From Azolla caroliniana (lineage: Eukaryota > Polypodiophyta), in NCBI GenBank assembly GCA_043228905.1, contig JBHGNT010000022.1, positions 11,966,001-12,030,000 on the forward strand: DNA of 64,000 nucleotides, in the 5' to 3' direction. The notes under the pieces were generated by a model. That model was not told where the DNA came from. It searched no databases and saw only the letters and a list, made by a program, of their open reading frames with translations. The first letter of the stretch is position 1, and every line of letters starts with the position of its first letter. Both the position numbers and the translations under genes were made by a program. This document shows, one piece after another, positions 46,000 through 56,928 of the stretch.

Positions 46000-46002
46000 C
46001 TT

Positions 46003-46011
46003 GAGGGGGAG
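46003..46011 (+). promoter_or_regulatory. Polypurine tract of Copia-2
   Basis: GAGGGGGAG directly before the 3' LTR. Confidence 0.8.
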
Positions 46012-46426
46012 TGTTGAGAGACAAGCTCAACATTGGGAGTGTAAATGGGTGCGTAACCCAGTGCGTAGACTGGGTGTGTAAAACCGTACGCAAAATATGG
46101 TCGTAGCGGTATGTAAACCGAGAGGCCGTTAGAATGTTATTCCTTGTAAGGAATAATTTTGGGGGTAAGTGTAGGATGCTCATTTATGATAAGTCAGGTA
46201 CTGTAAGTACTTGTGTCAGCCTAATAGTCAGGGCTTGTATAAAAGGTGCTCATTGAGCACCAAGTATGTATAGAGAACACACAGAGAATTATTTTTGGAA
46301 TATAGTTATGTTTTTTTGTCTCTCCCTCTCCCTCTCTGTGATTTTTGTGTTTTATCAAATTATCGTAATTCTGAACCGTGTACTCAGTGTCTTACGCATA
46401 TGCTTTTGCACACGTATTCTTTTACA
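46012..46426 (+). repeat. 3' LTR of Copia-2
   Basis: 415 bp, TGTTGAGAG...TTTTACA, single copy of the 69-bp block duplicated in the 5' LTR; many transitions relative to the 5' LTR. Confidence 0.9.
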
Positions 46427-46496
46427 GTATCTCATTAGCTTCCCCATAACCATAGGATCTTATTAAACATTCCCTACCAGTTGGAGTAGTGGTTCT

Positions 46497-47010
46497 AATC
46501 CCCAACAATGATGCCAAACGTGTTGAACACGTTGTCGTGGAAATCCGCACGTGCGTGTTGGATAGGACGGAACCACGAGGGTCTTGGACTAGAGAGTAAG
46601 AGAAAAGAAATAAGCTTGGGAGTTTAACCGAGAAGGGAAAGATTAAGGTTAGAGAGGTTAAGACTGGAGAGATTAAGATTAGAGATAAGAGACGACAAGA
46701 TTCATCGAATGATTATATTACGAAAACACCACATGAATTACAACCATGGCTGCATAGGCCGAATGTAAACCCTCTAGATGAAACCCTAACCGGATAGGGG
46801 AAAAGAAGAAGAAGACGAATGAAACCCCTAAAACGAGATCCTAAAACCCAAAATTCCGAAACCCTAATGGCAACCCAAAGAAACCCAAAAAATGGAAGCC
46901 CCTCAAAAATGGCCCCTCACTGCCTTTTATAATAGTAAGGGGTGAGGCACATTACATAAAGAAGAGGTCAACCCCCCCTTCTTTCAATGGGGGAATATTT
47001 GGCCTTGATC
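46497..47010 (-). mobile_element. Remnant 5' LTR and PBS of a minus-strand Ty3/gypsy-type element
   Basis: On the minus strand TGGCATCATTGTTGGGGATT (46,516-46,497) resembles the TGGCGCCGTTGYYGGGGA primer site of gypsy elements. Just upstream is an LTR-like end TTCAACA, and a TATAAAA box lies at 46,931-46,925. The left limit of the LTR is not determined and no domains of this element are seen. Confidence 0.4.
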
Positions 47011-48344
47011 TTAGGAGCCTTAAGTCCCTCTCCTCACACACACACTATGCCCACTACTCACTACACCCGTACTTCATGTACTCTCCCTTTAGTCTACATG
47101 TGCATGTGCACATAAGTGCACATCACATTTACACTTTATGAATCTTCGTAGTGCACTTTTAACACCTTACATTTACCCTTCTTTTTTTACATTTGTTTCT
47201 TTTACAAATCTTCCAAGTGCATGTGCAATGTTGCACATCTCCATTTTATCCATCCCACTTGGTTTTCTCACCATGGCCGAAAATCCTCACGATGTCCACC
47301 CCCACCAAACCACACATCCACCAATATGTGCCAAGAAAGGGAAAGAGGTGAGATTTTTGGCAATGATGATTAACCAAGTTCCGCCGCTTCCTTGTTGGCC
47401 TAACCCGACTTCATCTTCCATTTCGAGCATGCCCATCCTTCCCATACGAACCATCGTAACCTCTTGATCCACCATGTTCGCCACATGTCCCCGAACCATC
47501 GTCTCCATCCAATCCACCATATATGATGCTCGCACCTTCCTCCTCGGCCGGTCGTAGTAGACCTCCCAAATGATGTCGCCGATCCGATCGCTCTTCCTTT
47601 GTCCACCATGTGTGTCCTCCTATTGGACTCCTGACCACTCTGATTGCATGTCGGATACCATCCCTCACACACCTCGTATGTTCCTCCTTCGGCCCGATTG
47701 TCTCCTCGTCCCAAGCACCTAGGCGTGCTGTCTCCCTCCGTTCCCCGCTTGCCTTCCGTAGGCTCTACCCACGCATCGATGTTAACCTCCGAATACATGC
47801 TCCTTCTTAGGTCCTCATGTGATCACATTACACTGTCATGAAGATCCATCACTACGTGCGGATCGTGAGGCGGAGCCGCCGGGGTCCTGGACCGGAAGGA
47901 TTCGAAGTTTGCACAACCTTTAGCGAGAAAGGATTTAAGATAGATTGAGAGAGAGAGAGATAGATTGAGATTAAGATTCCAATTTTAAAACAAATTGAGA
48001 AAGATTGAAATGGAGAGAGAGATTAAGATTGAACTCTTGACTTTAGATTTGAACAACAAGATATATCACCAATTGGATAACTAATTTTCTTCTTATTAAA
48101 TTCTTCATTCATACATTGCTCCCCTTTGATATTTTTCAACCACTCTTTTATAGACGCCCCCATGCATATGATGCATGTGAGGGTATAAGACATGCATACA
48201 ATGCACGGAATGCATGTGATGCATGTTTGCCATTGGGCGCTCATGCATTACATGTGATACATGATAGCCATGGCACTCAATCAAGCTCTAATATGAGAAT
48301 TTACATGTAAAAGTATAATGATAGAAAAAACATTTCTAAGAAAA
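47011..48344. other. Decayed repetitive DNA, no gene recognised
   Basis: Contains two overlapping minus-strand frames near 47,400-47,800 with low-complexity Gly/Arg/Trp-rich products and no domain. A block near 47,855-47,940 (cggatcgtgaggcggagccg, then gagaaaggat and GA-rich sequence) loosely repeats 46,541-46,660, suggesting two related LTR ends. A run of ATGCATGTGATGCATG-like repeats is at 48,165-48,250. Confidence 0.3.
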
Positions 48345-48418
48345 TGACTTAGCTTAGTGGTAAGTCTAGTGCCTCCTATCTTGGAGGTGCAAGGTTTAAG
48401 CCTTGCTTGCATCCCTTT
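48345..48418 (+). ncRNA. tRNA-like sequence, probable SINE head
   Basis: A tRNA-like fold is visible: D-arm GACTTAGCTTAGTGGTAAGTC with a perfect A box (TAGCTTAGTGG), anticodon-like stem CCTCC/GGAGG, and T-arm GCAAG-GTTTAAGC-CTTGC with a near-perfect B box (GGTTTAAGCC). The acceptor ends do not pair, so it is not a working tRNA. Internal pol III promoter boxes without an acceptor stem fit a tRNA-derived SINE head. Confidence 0.55.
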
Positions 48419-48905
48419 GTATACAAACTTTTACTAAGTTTTTTAGTCTAGATATTTTGTTCATTTCACACCGAAATCATCGTGATCAACCTATCCGATA
48501 AACCTGGTTCGCATCCGACCTGGTGATCCGGTCTACCCGGTCCGGTTCCAGTGCTGGTGCCTGTCTCGGTTTCGGCTCCGTCGCCATCTGGTCACCCAAA
48601 ACCATTACGAGTAGTTAAGCCACAGTTTATCCCAAGAACATTTTGTGCTCCACTCATAGACAGAAAGTAATAAGTTCTGGCTCTGCTTATATACTGTGGG
48701 ATGTTGATTTGTCCTATCTATGTGGGATTTCTTACAGTTTTGTTTTTCTCTTCTTATTCTCAAACTTCACAATCACATAACTTGACATTTAGTTGTCCGT
48801 TTCAAATATAATAAAGTACATTCGGGATGCCATGTTTGCTCTTCCCGGTGCGTAGCCCTTCGTTCTCCACGGAACTCCTCTGTTTCCCTATACACGATTC
48901 TCCGC
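48419..48905. other. Possible minus-strand LTR relic
   Basis: On the minus strand a TGTCAAGTTATGTG start near 48,786 is followed by AAATCCCACAT and a TATATAAGC box near 48,690, an LTR-like order. No pair is seen. Confidence 0.3.
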
Positions 48906-49703
48906 TCATGCCAATCTCGCTCGGCTCATTTCGTTGATTCGGGACCTCGCCACACCGTCTTTCTTCCCGTACTTGCATCTCAAAGGCTTGACCCGACCGC
49001 AATCGTCGGTAACTCGTTCCGGCTGCTTTGGGTGCATGCTTGTTTCTTGGCCCTCAAGCGGCCGTAGTGCATGCTTCATTTCTCGCCCTTCACTCGTCGT
49101 AGTTCCGACCTCCGCGTCGGACTCTCCCCCCTTCGTTGTTGTCATTCCGCACTGGATACATGCTTCGGCATCGTCATTCATTTCGATCTCCAACTCCTCG
49201 CCGCCACTCACCGTCTCTTCGGTCTTATGTTGGCACTCGAGCGCAACTGCTATAGCCTCCGACACCGGTGTCTGGGGGTCTTGCCTTTGTCTGGTCCAAT
49301 CTTCCTCCTTCGCCTTGTCGTCGTCTTGGTCTCCCGCCTTGCTGCTGCCACCGTCCGTCTCTCTGGTCTCATGTGAGCCCTCGTAGCCGACCGCCAAAGT
49401 CTCATGAACCGGTGTGAGCAAGGTCGTGGCACCACCGCTCGTCATGTTCGTAGCCACCTCCATTCGAACGTCGTTGTTCGTGGCTACCCCGTCCCCGATC
49501 AGGTAAGCCTCGATTACGCTTGCTTCCTCCCCGCTCGATGTTTCGAGCAACCATGTCCTGAAACTTCCACCCACTCTCGAAGTGGCGCTCCCCGTTTCGT
49601 TGTCTCCAGCCTTCTCCATGGCCGTCTCTTTTCCGTAGGATGAGAGGGTCGCTCGCTCCGCACCCTCTCCCATGTCGCCATTGTACGCTCTTTTGGCCTC
49701 CAC
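48906..49703 (-). pseudogene. Gag C-terminal part of a minus-strand relative of the gag-only element
   Basis: A 265-codon minus-strand frame (KRAYNGDMGEGAERATLSS...) aligns with the C-terminal half of the gag at 50,552 (DRYNGTTGEGVEHNALST...). Both share VETA/ETMAVG-type blocks (THE-TLAVGYEGSHET against APETMAVGPECPRES). Together with 58,976-59,298 it forms one gag interrupted by the plus-strand element. The function would be capsid formation; the copy is split and so inactive. Confidence 0.65.
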
Positions 49704-49712
49704 ATAGGCAGT

Positions 49713-50534
49713 TGTCGTGAAGTTTCCGGCATATAGTGAGAAACCAAGAGATATTGGAGGGATCGGCGAGGTGCAACGTGTGCACCCATCCTTGTAAAAA
49801 TGTGTGAATAGTAGGATTCAAGTCGGGACAGAGAATCCCATGTAAGTTGGGATTTATCCCACATTGTAATGCATTCCTCTCCTTGTTCTATAAAAGGAAG
49901 GGATGGTCCCTTGTAGAGAGGTTGCCCATTTTGAGTTAGGAGGGTATACCACTTAGGTCTAGGGTTTGGTAGAGTTCTTCCTCTTCATCTTATTCTTGTC
50001 CCCTTAGGGTTTGTACTTGGGTCTTCACCCTATTTCGTTTAGGGTTTCATCTTGTCTTCTTCTTCTTCTTTTGCCCCCTTCGTGTCAGTTGAGGGTTTTA
50101 GCCCGGTGAAGAGCTTGGAAGTTATGTGGGGGTTTACTTCTACTCGGCCTCCTGTGCAAGACCCCGCTCGGCGTGACGAGCTCGAGAGCTCCCCGACGAC
50201 GGCTTGGCGGCAAACTGTTGTTGTGACCTAGCCTACCTCAGTCCGGTTCGGAGCCGGAGTTGTAACTCACTCTTGTAATCATATATATCTAAAGGGTTGT
50301 GCATATTTGTGTCCTTGTTTGTGTCGGGTGCGTTTCTTTCTTTGTTTCCTGGTACATAAGAGTCGGTGTTGCGCGCACGCTCTCCCTCTCCTTTGTCTCT
50401 CTCTCTCTCTCCCTCTCGTGTTCGGTTGCAACCGGGTCGTGCCCGGTGTCGGTTTGCTTGGCCTCCCTCTTCTCCCTCATCCGAGACCCCTGTGGTCCTG
50501 CCCCTTCTACACGCCCGCGCGTAATAACGCGACA
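49713..50534 (+). repeat. 5' LTR of gag-only element
   Basis: 822 bp with a CTATAAAAG box near 49,888 and a CT-rich tract near 50,385-50,425; ends GCGACA before the leader TCTTTGGTGAACCGGACGTG, which may hold the PBS (TGGTGAACCGGACG), tRNA not identified. Confidence 0.88.
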
Positions 50535-50551
50535 TCTTTGGTGAACCGGAC

Positions 50552-51915
50552 GTGAAAGGGCGGCAAGGGAGAATGGAGATGGAAGAAGACGACTTCACGC
50601 AACTTTTTGTCGAAGCGGTGAGGGAGTTTGGACGAGCAACAACAAGACGAGAGTCGGCGCAGGAAGCGGTTGAGCAAGTGGTCGAAAGAGTCGGTCGTTT
50701 CAACGGGGACAAGTTCCCATTCTACTTGGAAGCCTACAACACGGAAATGGAGGAGCGAGACGTAGATGAGGCGTTGAGGCTTGAGTTCTTCTGTCGGGTC
50801 GTTGTCGTCCGTATTGATGCAGAAGTGAAGGAGCTCCGAGAAGCTCATAGTTTGTGGGAGGCCTTTGAAGAGGCGCTCATGCAGGCATATGGAGGACGAC
50901 GGAAGAGCCAGGGACGACGCGACTTCGACCAATGGGTTTCATCGGCGAAGACCCACCAGGGTGCAATGAAGGCATTCCGAGAGTTCGAGCAGCGGCTTGC
51001 TTGGCTCCCGGAGCGGGAACAAGGTTTGGTGGGGGCGGACAAAGTCCTGTTGTTCGTCAGGTCGATCGACCGAGCGGAATGGGAGGCCATCGGGATTAAG
51101 CTTGAAGAAAATGACGGAGCGAATGGCCTTACAGAGGACTGGTTGAAGGTCGGAAGGGTATGCCAACGGCTAGATGACGAGCGGGCTGAGAAGGCTAAGA
51201 GGAAAGCACGCGATGACTTGCCATCACAACGGGAAGAGGCCCAACGACAAAGAGAGTCGGCGAGGCTCGGCTTCGGGGCCAGGATTGCGGAGGCGTACAC
51301 AGTTCTAGAGGCAACACTCGAGGAAGAGGAAAGATCGAGGCCGCAAGCCGAGGCCGAGGAGACGAACTTGCCCCACAAGGAGGCAGAAGATCGGTACAAT
51401 GGTACGACGGGAGAGGGTGTGGAACATAACGCCCTCTCGACTTGCGAAGAAAGAACGGCCAAGGACAAGGCCGAGATACCGATCGCAGGATCGGAGCATC
51501 GGGACCGACGGTTTCGGGCACGTCAGCCCAGAAATCCGGACATTGGAGAAGCAAGCCCAGGCAGGGCTTGCGCGATCGGAAAAGGGGTGACCACCGACCA
51601 CGAGGAGTCAGTGGCTACGGACAAGGGTGTAAATATGACGGGCGATTCTACGCATCTTCCCACACTTGCTCCCGAGACGATGGCAGTCGGGCCCGAGTGC
51701 CCACGTGAGTCCCAAGAGGGGGAAGGCGGCGGCGTGAGACCAAGAATCACCAGCGAGATGATACGGGGAAGGACCCGATTTCGGAGAACTCGGCATTCGG
51801 GCCCTTACGCCCACGTGAGACCGAGGAGATGGATGACGATATCGAGGAGTCTTGGCACGATGCCAACGAAGAAGGATGGGAAATGGCTCGCGAGAAGGTC
51901 GACGAAAAGACCAAG
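50552..51915 (+). CDS. Gag of the gag-only element
   Basis: An open frame begins MKGRQGRMEMEEDDFTQLFV at 50,552, 18 bp after the LTR; M at 50,573 (MEMEEDD) is an alternative start. Residues ~45-220 resemble the gypsy-type retrotransposon gag fold: GRFNGDKFPFYLEAYNTEME, LEFFCRVV, LWEAFEEALMQAYG, FREFEQRLAWLPERE. Then comes a long charged tail. The frame runs to 52,045, but from 51,916 on it is read through an inserted copia LTR, so the native protein is cut at about residue 455 and its end is lost. No zinc knuckle is seen. A related gag lies antisense on both sides of this element. Confidence 0.75.
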
Positions 51916-52269
51916 TGTTGAGTGGCAAGCTCAACTGGAGCCGGATCGGCTGAATAAGCCTAAGCTAGTAAGCGAGACGGATCAGTATGACGGTGAGCAA
52001 CCGAGCTGGCAAGCAACAGAGCCGGTGAGCTGGGGAGCCGGTTAGCCGGATCCAATCAGTAACCAGCAGCCTAGTGTTAAGTTTAGACTACTAGGCATGT
52101 ATAGTCTCGTAGTAAGTGTCAGATGCTCGTGTGAGCATTGAAGTACACGATACTTTTGTTAGTCCCATGAGGACTTGTATAAATAACGTTGGTAAGCGCA
52201 TTGTAGATATAGAGAACATTTCATATAATTTTGAATTAACGCTCTGCTTTCTCTGTCTATCTCTCCCGC
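51916..52269 (+). repeat. Truncated LTR related to Copia-2, fused to Copia-3
   Basis: Starts TGTTGAGTGGCAAGCTCAAC, like the Copia-2 LTR start, and keeps blocks such as gtcagatgctcgtgtgagca and ggacttgtataaataacg in the same order. It stops within the CT-rich R region (tctctcccgcg) and passes directly into the minisatellite of the Copia-3 LTR. Confidence 0.7.
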
Positions 52270-52812
52270 GTACGGAGCCGGATGACGAAGACCCGGTTTC
52301 GGAGCCGGATGATGAAGACCCCGGCTACGGAGCCGGATGACGAATGTACCCGGAGAGAGATCCGGATGCGGGGACATATTTGTGAATATGTTTGCCAAGG
52401 GCCCTCTAGGCTATATTTGTAAATAGCCCGAAAGTCATATGTGTATAAATATGACTTAGGGCAAACAGTTTTGTAGTTGTTGCTCATTTTTCTGTTTTCC
52501 ACTTAGAGGGAGCGAAGTGAGAGCAGCCGAGAGAGAGAGAGAGAGAAAGGAAGAGGTCGACGCCTCTGTGTAATACCGCCGCTTGTGGCGAGGACAGCGA
52601 GCTCAAGGTCGTCGCCTTGCAGCTCGCCATTGTACATTCCCTGTGCATAGTGATAGTTGGAGTCTGAGGACTCCCGTGGTTTTTCCCATTTAGGGTTTTC
52701 CACGTAAAACATCCTGTGTACTCTTCTCTCTATTGTCTTCGTGCGTTTTGTATTTCCTGTTTTCTGTGAGTTGATCCTATTCCTCGGTTGCGGCCGAGCA
52801 CTGTGTTTAACA
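52270..52812 (+). repeat. 5' LTR of Copia-3 (left end missing)
   Basis: Matches 57,010-57,552 at a constant offset of 4740 bp. It begins inside the GGAGCCGGATGAYGAAGACC minisatellite. TATAAATATGACTT promoter box near 52,444. Confidence 0.92.
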
Positions 52813-52815
52813 AAC

Positions 52816-52828
52816 TGGTATCAGAGCA
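52816..52828 (+). promoter_or_regulatory. Primer binding site of Copia-3
   Basis: TGGTATCAGAGCA three bases after the LTR, initiator-Met tRNA type. Confidence 0.9.
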
Positions 52829-52843
52829 AGGTTAACACAGAAA

Positions 52844-53731
52844 ATGGAAGGCGGCGGTAGTGGGCCTCCGGGCATGATGGTGTTGAACTCACAGAACTAC
52901 GCCGACTGGAAGATAAAGATGGAAGACCTTCTCATCGTCCGAGACCTGTACGAACCGATCGACAATGCCGAGATACCCAAGGGGGTAATAGAGTCGGAGT
53001 GGAAGCTCCTGAACCGGAAAGCCGTAGCGACGATCCGGCAATATGTCGATGTAAGTGTTCTGCAACATGTGGCGAACGATACGAACGCCTATGAGATGTG
53101 GCAGAAGCTGTCCGGACTGTATGAGAGGAAGAATGCTCTGACCCGGACCTCCCTGATGAGGAAGATAGTGAATCTTAAGTACCGGGACGGCGAGAGCATG
53201 GTCGAACACGTCAGCACGTTCATGGGATTCGTGAACCAGCTTGCGGCGATCAAGTTCCCGTTGGATGACGCAATGCAAGCCATCATGCTGATGTGTACCC
53301 TTCCGGAGAGCTGGGAGAACTTGGTAGTTACTCTCAGCACCTCCTGTAAGGAAGAGAACTTGTCTTTACTAACGGTAAAGACAAGTATTCTAAATGAAGA
53401 AGCGCGTCGGAGAGATAAAGAACCGGCCTCCGACTCGAAGGCGCTGCTTACCGAATCGGAACGTGGAAAGACAACGGAACCGGAGTCCGCAAAGACGGGA
53501 GAAGTCGGGGACACGGTCGCAGTCGAGGGGAAGACCTACATGCTTCTACTGTGGGAAGCCGGGGCACTTCCAGAAGAACTGTCGGCATTTCCGGAAAGAC
53601 AACGGAACCGACGGTACCGATTCGAAGAAGTCACCGGAGCGAAACGGTGCATACCTGGGAGCCACGGACCGGAGAGGTCCGGATCGGCGAGGGCAGGACC
53701 GAAAAGGAACGACGGCACTCGCGGCAAGTGA
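52844..53731 (+). CDS. Copia-3 Gag
   Basis: The 295-codon frame starts MEGGGSGPPGMMVLNSQNYA, with the copia gag blocks NYADWKIKMEDLL, YEMWQKLSGLYER, MVEHVSTFMGFVNQL and LPESWENLVVTLS. True gag sequence extends to about SKALLTESERG (near 53,470); beyond that the coding signal moves to the +1 frame, and the rest of this frame (to 53,731) is spurious. The gag zinc knuckle is therefore read in the pol frame. Gag forms the particle shell. Confidence 0.85.
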   Translation: MEGGGSGPPGMMVLNSQNYADWKIKMEDLLIVRDLYEPIDNAEIPKGVIESEWKLLNRKAVATIRQYVDVSVLQHVANDTNAYEMWQKLSGLYERKNALTRTSLMRKIVNLKYRDGESMVEHVSTFMGFVNQLAAIKFPLDDAMQAIMLMCTLPESWENLVVTLSTSCKEENLSLLTVKTSILNEEARRRDKEPASDSKALLTESERGKTTEPESAKTGEVGDTVAVEGKTYMLLLWEAGALPEELSAFPERQRNRRYRFEEVTGAKRCIPGSHGPERSGSARAGPKRNDGTRGK

Positions 53732-56700
53732 AGAAGAGATAATGCTCATTACCGAAGAGAGGGAGCTGAACCTTGCCGGTGAAGAGATGACCTGGGTGGT
53801 CGATTCCGGAGCGTCGTTCCACCTGACCCCGGAGAAGAAATACTTCTCATCCTACACAGCCGGTGAGCACGGCTGTGTCCGGATGGGAAATGAAGGTACA
53901 TGCCGGATTGCCGGCATAGGAGACGTGTGGCTGATGACATCAACCGGATGCAAGATGCTGCTGAAGGATGTTCGACACGTTCCGGAGGTTCGATTGAACC
54001 TGATTTCGGCCGGGAGGCTAGACGATGAAGGCTACACGGGTAGCATCCGGAACGGTGTCATGAAGTTCAGCAAAGGGAGCCTGATAGTGGCTCGGGCCCG
54101 GAAGGTCAACACACTGTACCTGATGAATTCCCGGCTATGTCCGGAGGAGCTGAACGTGGCAGCCGACACTGCCGGTGAGCTGTGGCACAAGAGACTGTGC
54201 CACATGAGTGAGAAGGGGATGAAGAGGCTTGCAGAAGACAACCTTATTCCAGTGAAGCATGTGCACCTGGAGAAGTGCACCGATTGCCTGGCCGGTAAGC
54301 AGAACCGAACCTCTTTCCACTCAAGGCCACCGACGAGACGTAGCGCACCATTGGAGCTGGTGCACACTGACGTGTGTCAAGTAGAAACGAAGTCACATGG
54401 CGGAGCCCAGTACTTCGTGACATTCATTGATGACCACAGCCGGAAGCTGTGGACGGCACCGTTGAAGAAAAAGGACCAAGTGTTGTGCGTTTTCAAAGAA
54501 CTCCACGTGAGAGTGGAAAGGGAATCCGGCAAGAAGCTGAAAGCGATACGAGCGGATAACGGAGGGGAATACCGGGGGCAGTTCGAGGAGTACTGTCGCT
54601 CGAAGGGAATCCGGCTCGAGTTTACTGTGCCGAAGACGCCGGAACTGAACGGGCTGGCCGAGAGGATGAACCGGACCATAATGGAGAGGGTCCGGAGTAT
54701 GCTGGCGCATGCGAAATTACCCAAGGGGTTTTGGGCTGAGGCAATGTCGACGGCGACATACGTGATAAACAGATCACCCTCAGTACCTTTGGACGGAGAC
54801 ACGCCGCAAAGAGTGTGGACCGGTAGGGAAGTATCCTACCGGCATCTGAAGGTGTTCGGGTGTCTCGCATATGTGCATGTGGCAAAGGACCGGAGAGGAA
54901 AGCTAGATCCAAAGACCCGGCCATGCATATTCCTCGGTTACGGCGATGACGAGTTCGGCTACCGAGTATGGGACCCGGTCGACAAAAAGATATTCCGGAG
55001 TCGTGATATCATCTTCATGGAGGACAAGACACTCGCCGACTGGGAGTCGGAGAAGAAGATGAAGAGCTCCAAGTCGACCGGTGAGGATCAACTCTACGAG
55101 GAGCAGTCCCGACCGGCAAGGGACCGGTTAGCACTCGAGGATCCGGCCGAAGACGGTGAAGAAACAGAACCGGCCGAGGAAGAAGAAACTGATACCGGAA
55201 CCGGCCCCGATCCCGAAATGGATTCGGATGAAGAGGAAACGGAGGAGCCGGTTACCGAAGCTCCGGAACGGAGATATCCTCTAAGAGAGAGAAGGGCCCC
55301 CCGGAGATTTCCGGAACCAGAGCATGTGCTGCTAACCGACGAGGGGGAGCCGGAGAGTTTTGAAGAAGCAAAGCTTGACACCCATAGCCGCAGGTGGTTA
55401 AGTGCCATGCAGGAGGAGATGGATTCCCTGCATGAGAACCACACATATGAACTTGTGGAGTTGCCGAAAGGAAAGCGGGCACTTCGAAACAAGTGGGTAT
55501 TCAAGCTGAAACCGGGAGATGCCGGAAACCCCCCGAGATACAAAGCCAGGATCGTGGTGAAGGGGTTCCAGCAGAAGAAGGGCGTCGACTTCGACGAGAT
55601 ATTTGCCCCGGTAGTGAAGATGACCTCCATCCGGACGGTGCTGAGCATAGCGGCAAGCATGGACCTCGAGGTAGAACAGATGGACGTGAAGACGACATTC
55701 CTTCACGGTGACCTCGAAGAAGAGATCTACATGCAGCAACCGGAAGGATTCGAGAAGAAAGGGAAGGAGCACCTGGTATGCCGGTTGAAGAAGAGCCTTT
55801 ACGGACTGAAGCAGGCTCCCCGGCAATGGTACCGGAAGTTCGACTCTTTCATGACCGACGAAGGGTACCACAAAACGCAGTCCGATCACTGCGTGTTTGT
55901 GAAGAAGTTCGAAGGAGGAGACTTTCTAATACTCCTCCTGTACGTGGACGACATGTTGATCGTCGGACGGGACCAGGCCAAGATACGGATGCTGAAGAAA
56001 GCGCTTCACCGAACCTTCTCAATGAAGGACCTGGGTCCGGCGAGGCAAATACTAGGGATGCACATCATCCGGGACCGGAAGAAGAAGCAGTTGTGGCTGT
56101 CACAGGAGAAGTACGTGACAAAGGTCCTTCACCGGTTCAACATGTCGGAAGCAAGACCGGTCGGGTCAACCCTCCCTGCAAACTGCAGGTTGTCCAGCAA
56201 GCAAAGCCCCAAGACAAAGGCTGAGAAGGAGGACATGATGAAAGTACCATACGCCTCTGCCGTCGGAAGCTTGATGTACGCAATGGTGTGTACACGACCG
56301 GACATAGGATATGCAGTCGGAGTGGTGAGCCGGTACATGAGCAATCCCGGCAAAGAGCACTGGAACGCGGCCAAGTGGATACTCCGATACCTGAAGGGCA
56401 CGGCAAACGTGTGCCTCCGATTCGGCTCCGGTAAGCCCGAACTCGACGGCTTTACCGATTCGGATATGTCGGCTGATGCAGATACCAGCCGGTCCACATG
56501 AGGGTATGTGATGACGTATGCAGGGGGAGCTGTTTCGTGGCAGTCGAGGCTGCAGAAGACGGTTGCGTTGTCGACCACGGAGGCGGAGTACATGGCGGCT
56601 GTTGAAGCCGGCAAGGAAATAATATGGATGAAGGACTTCATTAGAGAGCTCGGTATCCGGCAGGAGGAATACCGACTCTACTGCGACAGTCAGAGTGCCA

Positions 56701-56918
56701 TCCACCTTGCGAAGAACGCGGCCTATCACTCACGGACGAAGCACATCCAGCGAAGATATCACTGGATCCGGGAAAGGATAGAAGACCAGGAGTTCGTGCT
56801 GACGAAGATCCACACGGACGAGAACGGGTCAGATATGCTGACCAAAGTGCTCACACCCGACAAGCTGGAAGCGTGCCGAAAGAGGGTCGGACTGGAAAGA
56901 CATCCCATGCCGAAGTGA
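53394..56918 (+). CDS. Copia-3 Pol: zinc knuckle, protease, integrase, RT, RNase H (one TGA)
   Basis: Real homology begins near 53,460 in the +1 frame relative to gag. In order: basic linker; CCHC knuckle CFYCGKPGHFQKNC (53,538); protease WVVDSGASFH (53,794); integrase zinc region LWHKRLCHMS...CTDCLAGK with catalytic HTDVC, RADNGGEY and LAERMNRT (D, D, E); RT RNKWVFKLK, MDVKTTFLHGDL, SLYGLKQAPRQW and LLYVDDMLIVG; RNase H DGFTDSDMSADADTSRST. A TGA at 56,499-56,501 replaces the Ser codon (TCA expected) of the RSTSGYV block. The same frame continues GYVMTYAGGAVSWQS, ALSTTEAEYMA, YCDSQSAIHLA, HSRTKHIQ to TGA at 56,918. LNGLAERMNRT and the overall layout fit the Tork/Tnt1 lineage. Near-intact but not active as it stands. 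Confidence 0.9.
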
Positions 56919-56926
56919 AGGGGGAG
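56918..56926 (+). promoter_or_regulatory. Polypurine tract of Copia-3
   Basis: AAGGGGGAG, overlapping the pol stop codon and ending two bases before the 3' LTR. Confidence 0.8.
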
Positions 56927-56928
56927 TT

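Larger units (their letters stand above)
39878..46426 (+). mobile_element. Copia-2: decayed Ty1/copia element with nested solo LTR
   Basis: Ends TATTGAGAG (originally TGTTGAGAG) and TTTTACA, target-site duplication GTATC at 39,873-39,877 and 46,427-46,431. All copia domains are present in order but with many in-frame stops. A foreign solo LTR (43,708-44,470) interrupts the reverse transcriptase. An extra open reading region follows RNase H. Confidence 0.93.

Noticed and set aside
52046-52398. Short ORFs over the LTR minisatellite (74 and 79 codons)
   Set aside because: They arise from the repeat composition of LTR sequence and have no coding signature.
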